This document shows positions 58,014 through 64,000 of a stretch of 64,000 bases of DNA, piece by piece (the first letter of the stretch is position 1; each line of letters opens with the position of its first letter). The position numbers were made by a program, and so were the translations under genes. Origin of the DNA: Aeromonas rivuli (lineage in GTDB: Bacteria; Pseudomonadota; Gammaproteobacteria; Enterobacterales; Aeromonadaceae); NCBI RefSeq assembly GCF_000820045.1, contig NZ_CDBJ01000068.1, forward strand, positions 384 to 64,383, in the 5' to 3' direction. Below the pieces are notes generated by a model. It saw only the letters and a list, made by a program, of their open reading frames with translations, ran no database searches and had not been told where the DNA came from.

Positions 58014-60407
58014 ATGACTCCAGCGCTCGCTCCCACCGACGGTTTTATCCTGACTCGCCACAGCCGGGACGTGCGCGGGCGCGGCAACGGGCGCGATGGC
58101 ACCGAGATCGTGTTCTGGCTATGGAGTGAGCAGGGGCCGGTGCGGCTGGTGGTGGCAGATCAGGAGCCACTCTTCTTCCTGCCCCAGGCGAAGATGGAGG
58201 AGGCAGTGACCCTGTTCAAGGGAGCCGGGGTGCGTGGCCGCTTTCGTCGTCTGCCCATGCACACCTTCGATGGGGAGGCGGTGGTTGGCTGTTATTTTTC
58301 CACCCTGAGCGCCTATCACAGGGCCATCGAGCTGCTGCTCATCCGTGGCCTGGCGCACTTCGAATCGGATATTCGCCTGCCCGAGCGTTACTTGATGGAG
58401 CGCTTCATCACGGCGGGCATGCGCTTTGGCGGCAAGACGGTCAAACGCGGTGATCACTGGTCAGTCAGCGAGGCACGCTGCGCGCCCCAGGCCGTGACAC
58501 CGACCCTCTCCTGGGTCTCCCTCGATGTGGAGTGCGCCATGGACGGCGCCCTCTTCTCCATAGGGCTCTATAGCGAGCAAGATGCCCGGGTCATCATGAT
58601 AGGGACGGCCCCCGATGACGCCGCGTCCTGGGAGACCCAGGTCGAGTGGGTGGCGGATGAGCCCGCGCTGCTTGGCGCCCTCGAGAGCTGGTTTGTGCGC
58701 CATGACCCGGATCTGGTGCTCGGCTGGAACGTGGTCAACTTCGACTTTCGCCTGCTGCTGCGTCGGGCCGAGCTGCACAAGCGGCGATTGCGGCTCGGCC
58801 GTGGCCGTGAACTGGCATTCTGGCGCGCCTCCCGGGGCGATCCCCAGACCGGCAGCGTCATCTTGCCGGGGCGCATGGTGCTCGACGGCATCGACACCCT
58901 CAAGAGTGCGACCTGGCAGTTTGCCAGTTACAGCCTGGATGCGGTGGCGAGCGAGCTGCTTGGCCGTGGCAAAGACATTGAAGACGTGGCGAACCGGGGT
59001 GAGAAGATCACCGAGCTGTTTCACTCCGACAAAGAGGCGCTGGCCCGCTACAACCTCGAAGATTGCAAGCTGGTGTGGGAGATAGTCGAACACTGCGCCC
59101 TGATCCCCTTTGCCATCGAGCGAGCCAATCTCACCGGGCTGGAGCTTGACCGGGTCGGCGGCTCGGTGGCGGCCTTCACCAATCTCTATCTGCCGCGCTT
59201 GCACCGCGGCGGCTATGTGGCTCCCAACCTGCCCGCCGATGGGGGGCTGGCGAGCCCCGGCGGCTATGTGATGGACTCCAAGCCCGGCCTCTATCGCCAG
59301 GTGCTGGTACTGGACTTCAAGAGCCTCTATCCCAGCATCATTCGCACCTTCTGCATCGATCCCATGGGACTGATCGAAGGGCTCAAGGCCCCCGATGACG
59401 CCATTCCCGGTTATCGCGGTGCCTTCTTCTCCCGGGACAAGCACTTCCTGCCAGATCTTATCGCCACCCTGTGGGCGGCGCGGGACAGGGCCAAGGCGGC
59501 CAATAACAAGGCGCTCTCCCAGGCCATCAAGATCATCATGAACTCCTTTTATGGGGTGCTGGGCTCGGGGGGCTGCCGCTTCTACGATCCCAGGCTGGCC
59601 TCCTCCATCACACTGCGCGGTCACAGCATCATGCAGCAGACCCGGGAGTGGATAGAGGCGCGGGGCTACAGCGTCATCTACGGGGATACCGACTCTACCT
59701 TCGTGCATCTGCCCGAAGAGATGAGTCCGGCCCAGGCGGACGAGATAGGCCGCTCACTGGCCCAGGAGATCAACCACAACTGGACCCAGTTGATCAGGGC
59801 GGAGTTTGATTTGCCCTGTCACCTCGAGATCGAATACGAGACCCACTACCGCCGTTTCCTGATGCCCACCATCCGCGGCCTGGAGAAGGGCAGCAAGAAG
59901 CGTTACGCCGGGCTGGTGGGGCAGGGGGAGTCGGAGCATCTGGTGTTCAAGGGGCTGGAGACGGTTCGCACCGACTGGACCATGCTGGCCAAGCAGTTCC
60001 AGACCCGGCTCTACGAGCTGGTGTTCCACGATGAGGATCCTTGCGACTATGTGCGCACCATGGTGGATGAGACCCGCAGCGGGCGCCACGACGAGCTGCT
60101 CATCTATCGCAAGCGCCTGCGCCAGAAGCTGGAGGAGTACCAGAAGAATGTGCCACCCCATGTGCGGGCGGCGCGCCTCGCCGATGAGGAGAACCTGCGC
60201 CGCGGCTTGCCTCAGCGTTACCAGCATCGCGGCAGCATTGCTTATCTAATGACGCTCGCAGGCCCGGAACCCCTCGAATACAGGCGCAGTGCCATCGACT
60301 ATGAGCACTACATCGACAAGCAGCTCAAACCCATTGCCGATGCCATCTTGCCCTTCATCGGTGAATCTTTCGAGCGGATCTGCGGCCAGCAACTGGATCT
60401 CTTCTAA
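58014..60407 (+). CDS. polB: DNA polymerase II
   Basis: A 797-residue family B polymerase (E. coli PolB 783) used in damage tolerance and repair synthesis. The start region GFILTRHSRDV matches E. coli. The 3'-5' exonuclease shows SLDVEC and NVVNFDFRLL; the polymerase motifs are DFKSLYPSIIR (motif A) and YGDTDSTF (motif C). ATG at 58014 is preferred over a TTG at 57996 because it fits the homologue N-terminus. A LexA-like box overlaps the promoter, indicating SOS induction. The C-terminus QQLDLF resembles a beta-clamp binding peptide. Confidence 0.97.
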   Translation: MTPALAPTDGFILTRHSRDVRGRGNGRDGTEIVFWLWSEQGPVRLVVADQEPLFFLPQAKMEEAVTLFKGAGVRGRFRRLPMHTFDGEAVVGCYFSTLSAYHRAIELLLIRGLAHFESDIRLPERYLMERFITAGMRFGGKTVKRGDHWSVSEARCAPQAVTPTLSWVSLDVECAMDGALFSIGLYSEQDARVIMIGTAPDDAASWETQVEWVADEPALLGALESWFVRHDPDLVLGWNVVNFDFRLLLRRAELHKRRLRLGRGRELAFWRASRGDPQTGSVILPGRMVLDGIDTLKSATWQFASYSLDAVASELLGRGKDIEDVANRGEKITELFHSDKEALARYNLEDCKLVWEIVEHCALIPFAIERANLTGLELDRVGGSVAAFTNLYLPRLHRGGYVAPNLPADGGLASPGGYVMDSKPGLYRQVLVLDFKSLYPSIIRTFCIDPMGLIEGLKAPDDAIPGYRGAFFSRDKHFLPDLIATLWAARDRAKAANNKALSQAIKIIMNSFYGVLGSGGCRFYDPRLASSITLRGHSIMQQTREWIEARGYSVIYGDTDSTFVHLPEEMSPAQADEIGRSLAQEINHNWTQLIRAEFDLPCHLEIEYETHYRRFLMPTIRGLEKGSKKRYAGLVGQGESEHLVFKGLETVRTDWTMLAKQFQTRLYELVFHDEDPCDYVRTMVDETRSGRHDELLIYRKRLRQKLEEYQKNVPPHVRAARLADEENLRRGLPQRYQHRGSIAYLMTLAGPEPLEYRRSAIDYEHYIDKQLKPIADAILPFIGESFERICGQQLDLF

Positions 60408-60496
60408 CCGCTCTGCCGCCGGGCCCTGTGCCATCCTTAAGGTCCTTGAAACCGGTGCGGCGCTCAATGTGCCGCCCTTCCTACGCTGGAGGCCTT

Positions 60497-61045
60497 ATGG
60501 CTTTGACGCTTCGAGAGGTGACCCTGGTGGCCGCCATGGTACTGAGTAGTGGGGCCCTGGCCCATACCCTGAAACCCGGTTTATGGGAAATGCAGACCAA
60601 GATGGAGGCCGGATCCGGCGAGTTGGGCCAGGCCATGGCCGCCATGCAACAACAGTTGGCGGCCCTGCCCGAGGGACAGCGCAAGATGATGGAGGAGATG
60701 TTGGCAAAGCAGGGTGTTGGCATTCAGGGCCTGGACGCCGCCGGGGTGCGAGTGCGTCACTGCCTCAGTGCGCAGATGGTGGCCCAGGATAGGCTGCCTT
60801 TCGAGAAAGGCGAGGGCTGCCAGCGTCAGTTACGCAAGCGCAGCGAGACCTTGATGCAGTTCACCTTCAGTTGCAGCGACCCCAAGGCCCAGGGGGAAGG
60901 TGAGGTGAACTTTATCAGCCCCACCGCCTATCACAGCCGCTTTAGCCTCGACATCGAACATGAGGGCAAGATGGAAAAACTCACCGGCACCAGTCAGAGC
61001 CAGTGGTTGAGCGACGACTGCGGCGATATCAAGGCGGTGGAATAA
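60497..61045 (+). CDS. DUF3617 exported protein
   Basis: A 182-residue exported protein of the DUF3617 family: a signal peptide (VTLVAAMVLSSGALAHT) then the family's opening LKPGLWEMQTKME, a Met- and Gln-rich helical stretch (~40-75), and a C-terminal region with paired Cys (HCLSAQM, GCQRQL, FSCSDP, DDCGD). Function unknown; the four or more Cys suggest disulfides. GGAGG lies five bases before the ATG at 60497. Confidence 0.85.
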   Translation: MALTLREVTLVAAMVLSSGALAHTLKPGLWEMQTKMEAGSGELGQAMAAMQQQLAALPEGQRKMMEEMLAKQGVGIQGLDAAGVRVRHCLSAQMVAQDRLPFEKGEGCQRQLRKRSETLMQFTFSCSDPKAQGEGEVNFISPTAYHSRFSLDIEHEGKMEKLTGTSQSQWLSDDCGDIKAVE

Positions 61046-61105
61046 GAGGCCAGCGCAGCACTGAGCGCCTGGTTCCCAATCAGCGGCACAAACCAACGAG
61101 GAAAC

Positions 61106-61774
61106 ATGGCCAGACAGAGGACGCTGGATAACGCCATGGGCGATCTGTTCGAGCAGGAGACGCAGTCTCGCTGGCTGGCCCCCGGCGCCCTGCATCTGCC
61201 AGGGGGCCTCGATAGCCTGGGGCCTGGGTCAGCCTGGTTATTGGCCTGGATTGGGGCGGTAAGCAGCCAGGCACCCTTTCGCCACCTCAGGACGCCGGGA
61301 GGGCAGAGCATGTCGGTGGCCATGACCAATGCCGGTCCCTGTGGCTGGGTGTCGGATCGGCGTGGCTACCGCTATAGTCCCCTCGACCCCCTCAGTCAGC
61401 AGCCCTGGCCCCCCTTGCCGAGGGAGCTGCTCACCCTGGCCAGCGACGCGGCACAGGCGGCAGGTTTCGCGGATTTTGAACCCGATGCCTGCCTCATCAA
61501 CCGTTACCTCCCCGGGGCGCGCATGTCCCTGCATCAGGACAGGGATGAGGCCAGTTTTGCCCATCCGATCGTCTCTGTCTCTCTGGGATTGGCCGCCGAA
61601 TTTCAGCTGGGGGGGCTGACGCGAGGGGATACGGTGCAGCGGCAGAGGTTGCGCAGCGGCGATCTGCTGGTATTGGGCGGCGAGGCGCGACTGCGTTTTC
61701 ATGGGGTGGCCCCCGTCAAAGCGGGCGCCGAAGGTGAGCTGCGTTTCAATCTCACCCTGAGACGGGCCCAGTGA
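61106..61774 (+). CDS. alkB: Alkylated DNA repair dioxygenase AlkB
   Basis: A 222-residue Fe(II)/2-oxoglutarate dioxygenase that removes methyl groups from 1-methyladenine and 3-methylcytosine. The iron ligands are His and Asp of LHQDRDE and His of RFHGVAP; 2-oxoglutarate is held by the Arg in RFNLTLRR. Length matches E. coli AlkB (216). AGGAAAC precedes the ATG. It lies 60 bases after the DUF3617 gene and near polB; E. coli has alkB with ada instead. Confidence 0.95.
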   Translation: MARQRTLDNAMGDLFEQETQSRWLAPGALHLPGGLDSLGPGSAWLLAWIGAVSSQAPFRHLRTPGGQSMSVAMTNAGPCGWVSDRRGYRYSPLDPLSQQPWPPLPRELLTLASDAAQAAGFADFEPDACLINRYLPGARMSLHQDRDEASFAHPIVSVSLGLAAEFQLGGLTRGDTVQRQRLRSGDLLVLGGEARLRFHGVAPVKAGAEGELRFNLTLRRAQ

Positions 61775-61850
61775 ACCTTGGAGTCTGGAGGCAGGCGAGT
61801 GGGCCGGATTGCCGGTTTGCATGAACCGCCATTGTCTGCGCAGCACACAT

Positions 61851-61879
61851 AAAAAACCCTCCGGCTGGAGGGTTTTTTT
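61851..61879 (+). terminator. Terminator between alkB and pfkA, bidirectional
   Basis: AAAAAACCCTCC-GGCT-GGAGGGTTTTTTT; A-run on one side and T-run on the other, so it serves both convergent genes. Confidence 0.92.
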
Positions 61880-61895
61880 CAGATAACGGCTGTCA

Positions 61896-62867
61896 TCAGA
61901 ACAGGGTGGTGGAGAGGTCGTACAGCTCCTGATTGAAGGGGCGCTTCAGATTCTCGATGCAGTCGATGATGTCGTGGTGCACCATCTCGTTGCCCTGGAT
62001 ACCGACGCAGCGGCCACCTTGACCGGCCAGCAACTGCTCAACGGCGAAGGCGCCCATGCGGCTGGACATGATGCGATCACGGGCGGTCGGCGAGCCGCCG
62101 CGCTGGATGTGACCCAGGATGGTGGCGCGGGTCTCGCGGCCCGTCATGGCTTCAATGTCCTTGGCCAGGGCGTTGACGTCGGTGACGTGCTCACAGATGG
62201 TGATGATGGCGTGCTTCTTGCCCTTGGCTTCGCCTTCCCGGATCTGGGTCAGCAGCTTCTCTTTGTCAAACGCCACTTCCGGCACTATCACGTACTCGGC
62301 GCCACCGGCCACGGCGGCCGACATGGCCAGATCGCCACAGTGGCGACCCATGATCTCGACCACAGAGATACGGTGGTGGGAGCTGCAGGTGTCGCGCAGA
62401 CGGTCAATGGCATCCACCACCACGTTCAGGGCGGTATCAAAGCCGATGGTAAAATCGGTGCCGGCGATGTCGTTGTCGATGGTGCCCGGCAGACCTATGC
62501 AGGGGAAACCCTCTTCGGTCAGCTTCTTGGCGCCCATGTAGGAGCCGTCACCGCCGATCACCACCAGGGCGTCGATGCCGTGGGACTTGAGATTCTCAAT
62601 CGCCTCGGCGCGTACCTTGGGATCTTTGAAGGCCGGGAAACGGGCGGAGCCCAGGAAGGTGCCGCCGCGGTTCACCACGTCGGAGACGCTGTGACGCTCG
62701 AGTTTGACGATACGATTCTGGTGCAGACCGAGGTAGCCATCATAGATGCCATAGACTTCCAGGCCATGGTGCAGACCGGCGCGCACCACGGCGCGAATGG
62801 CTGCGTTCATACCCGGTGCATCGCCACCACTGGTCAAAACACCAATACGTTTGATTTGCTTGGTCAT
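61896..62867 (-). CDS. pfkA: ATP-dependent 6-phosphofructokinase
   Basis: A 323-residue PfkA (E. coli 320) that phosphorylates fructose-6-phosphate in glycolysis. Motifs: [20 protein letters not shown] at the ATP site, [12 protein letters not shown], and the catalytic [11 protein letters not shown] with its Asp, then [11 protein letters not shown]. The Gly after GGDG is that of ATP-type enzymes rather than the Asp of pyrophosphate-type ones. It is followed by nothing on its strand and lies next to tpiA. Confidence 0.97.
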   Translation of the reverse strand: MTKQIKRIGVLTSGGDAPGMNAAIRAVVRAGLHHGLEVYGIYDGYLGLHQNRIVKLERHSVSDVVNRGGTFLGSARFPAFKDPKVRAEAIENLKSHGIDALVVIGGDGSYMGAKKLTEEGFPCIGLPGTIDNDIAGTDFTIGFDTALNVVVDAIDRLRDTCSSHHRISVVEIMGRHCGDLAMSAAVAGGAEYVIVPEVAFDKEKLLTQIREGEAKGKKHAIITICEHVTDVNALAKDIEAMTGRETRATILGHIQRGGSPTARDRIMSSRMGAFAVEQLLAGQGGRCVGIQGNEMVHHDIIDCIENLKRPFNQELYDLSTTLF

Positions 62868-62971
62868 GAGTGCCTCTGGATCTCAAGTTATCGAATGGAT
62901 AAGCCTGTTTGACTATATCGGCTTTCGTATCGGCTTGTTGGTACCGCCAAGGGTTCGCCATACGAAAACCG

Positions 62972-62998
62972 GCAAAGGAGGGGGCCTGGGGCCCCCTC
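62972..62998 (-). terminator. tpiA terminator
   Basis: On the minus strand GAGGGGGCC-CCA-GGCCCCCTC followed by CTTTGCC, nine bases after the tpiA stop. Confidence 0.7.
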
Positions 62999-63006
62999 TG
63001 GGCTCA

Positions 63007-63762
63007 TTACTTGGCAGCGCCAGCAATGATCTGGGAGAAGTCGTCCACTTTCAGGGACGCGCCACCCACCAGGCCACCGTCGATGTCCGGCTGACCGAAC
63101 AGATCGCTGGCGGTCGCGCCAGTGACGGAACCACCGTACAGGATCTGTACCTTGGCAGCCACAGCGCCATCAAATCCGGCCAGGTACTGGCGGATGTGGG
63201 CGTGAACGGCCTGGGCGATTTCCGGGGTAGCAGTCTTGCCGGTGCCGATGGCCCATACCGGCTCATAGGCAACGACGGCGTTTTCGAAGGAGGCGATGCC
63301 ACAACGGTCGATGACCGCTTTGAGCTGAGTCTCGACCACGTTCTTGGTCACGCCAGCTTCGAACTGCGCCAGGGTCTCACCGATGCAGAGTACGGGGATG
63401 AGGCCCGCTTTCTGGATGACTTCGTACTTGGCAGCCACCAGGTCGTCGGTCTCGGCGTGCAGGGTACGGCGCTCGCTGTGGCCGACCAGGGAGTAGGTGC
63501 AACCGAAGGCTTTGAGCATGGAGGGGGCGTTCTCGCCGGTGAAGGCGCCAGACTCGTGCAGATCGGCGTTCTGGGCACCGTAAGCAATCTTGCTGCCGGC
63601 AGTCAGCTGCTCAACTTGACCCAAAAAGATAACCGGTGGGCAGACGGCGACTTGAACGGAAGGGTGCGCGGCGGCAGCCGGGATCAGACCCTTGATCAGC
63701 GCTTCGACAGAAGCTTTGGTGCCGTTCAGTTTCCAGTTACCCATTACCAGGTGCTGTCTCAT
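63007..63762 (-). CDS. tpiA: Triose-phosphate isomerase
   Basis: A 251-residue TIM-barrel enzyme that interconverts dihydroxyacetone phosphate and glyceraldehyde-3-phosphate. N11-K13 appear as GNWKLNG, the catalytic His in VGHSERR, and the catalytic Glu in AYEPVWAIGTGKTA. AGGAG precedes the ATG, and a TATAAT -10 box lies on the minus strand at 63801-63796. It and pfkA are separated by a terminator, so they are separate units despite their shared pathway. Confidence 0.98.
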   Translation of the reverse strand: MRQHLVMGNWKLNGTKASVEALIKGLIPAAAAHPSVQVAVCPPVIFLGQVEQLTAGSKIAYGAQNADLHESGAFTGENAPSMLKAFGCTYSLVGHSERRTLHAETDDLVAAKYEVIQKAGLIPVLCIGETLAQFEAGVTKNVVETQLKAVIDRCGIASFENAVVAYEPVWAIGTGKTATPEIAQAVHAHIRQYLAGFDGAVAAKVQILYGGSVTGATASDLFGQPDIDGGLVGGASLKVDDFSQIIAGAAK

Positions 63763-63897
63763 CTTTTAATACTCCTAGGCGTTTGATTGCGCGTCATTAT
63801 ATGAATTGAACCGAGCCCAAGATAGCTGACCCGGCGGCAAATGACGTAATTTTTTTTCCCTTTCCTGATCCAAATCAGGAAAGCTCCTCCCGACTGT

Positions 63898-64000
63898 TCA
63901 CTCGTTGACCTGACCACGCAGCCGGGCCCAGAGCTGACCTATCCACTCGTGGATGGCCGCTTCCGAGTACATCAGGTAGCGCCCCTTGGGCAGGTAGCTA
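63898..64000 (-). CDS. 3' end of a gene, possibly small DNA-binding protein
   Basis: Only the last 34 codons are in the window, ending at TGA (63898-63900). The visible residues read YLPKGRYLMYSEAAIHEWI then GQLWARLRGQVNE. The pattern of a short basic stretch followed by SEAAIHEWI resembles the end of an excisionase/AlpA-like helix-turn-helix protein, but this is a weak guess. A symmetric TTTCCTGAT/ATCAGGAAA hairpin lies at 63860-63882, between this gene and tpiA. Confidence 0.5.
   Translation of the reverse strand, partial: SYLPKGRYLMYSEAAIHEWIGQLWARLRGQVNE

Noticed and set aside
63860..63882. TTTCCTGAT/ATCAGGAAA hairpin as a terminator for the gene at the right edge
   Set aside because: On the minus strand it is followed by A residues, not T; on the plus strand no gene precedes it. 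It may be an operator instead.

Overview
The window looks like an ordinary stretch of core chromosome from a GC-rich gammaproteobacterium, most probably Aeromonas or a close relative. Support comes from two gene orders shared with enterics (tig-clpP-clpX-lon-hupB-ppiD and recR-htpG-adk-hemH-...-gsk), the heterodimeric LolCDE exporter, several c-di-GMP proteins, lpxM-type acyltransferases and high third-position GC in nearly all genes. The genus is an inference. I see no rRNA, tRNA, CRISPR array, insertion sequence or prophage. The only foreign-looking base composition is the AT-rich first ~210 bases.

Layout. 1-584: AT-rich DNA and a possible gene remnant. 585-10160: an MltF-like lytic transglycosylase, a divergent SDR/LysR pair, a MASE1-GGDEF diguanylate cyclase, a divergent AraC-regulator/GH3-lipoprotein pair, and endonuclease IV (nfo). 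10290-18950: mfd and a PilZ gene on the minus strand, the lolCDE operon on the plus strand, then yfbR and yccF. 19100-27800: the protein quality-control block tig, clpP, clpX, lon, hupB, ppiD. 27880-36600: cdd, a CidA/CidB-type membrane pair, a GH36 alpha-galactosidase, a small putative outer-membrane protein, sbcB, and a GGDEF-EAL protein. 36660-43330: recR, htpG, adk, hemH, a MAPEG protein and gsk. 43480-49340: a chemoreceptor, a DUF2750 protein, an unknown gene, a degenerate GGDEF-EAL protein, and glgC. 49400-57800: a large unknown exported protein under a Fur-like site, a DUF1439 lipoprotein, two tandem lpxM paralogues, a RIO kinase, GNAT and pirin proteins, and an unusual lipoprotein. 57960-61780: SOS-type polB, DUF3617, alkB. 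61850-64000: pfkA, tpiA and the 3' end of a further gene.

How the parts connect. Three good sigma-32-type promoters (tig, lon, htpG) mark a heat-shock group. DNA repair is well represented (nfo, mfd, sbcB, recR, polB with a LexA-like box, alkB). Four or five proteins make, break or bind c-di-GMP. One of these, with both catalytic signatures lost, lies divergent from glgC, whose leader has CsrA-type GGA motifs. Regulatory sites seen directly in sequence include a CRP site at the class II distance from the cdd promoter and a PurR-type operator over the gsk promoter. The most promising items for new biology are the Fur-site-linked 665-residue exported protein, the degenerate GGDEF-EAL/glgC arrangement, the unknown 164-residue gene beside it, the small ORF coupled to the GGDEF-EAL gene, and the Tyr/Trp-rich lipoprotein with an Arg-Pro repeat tail.
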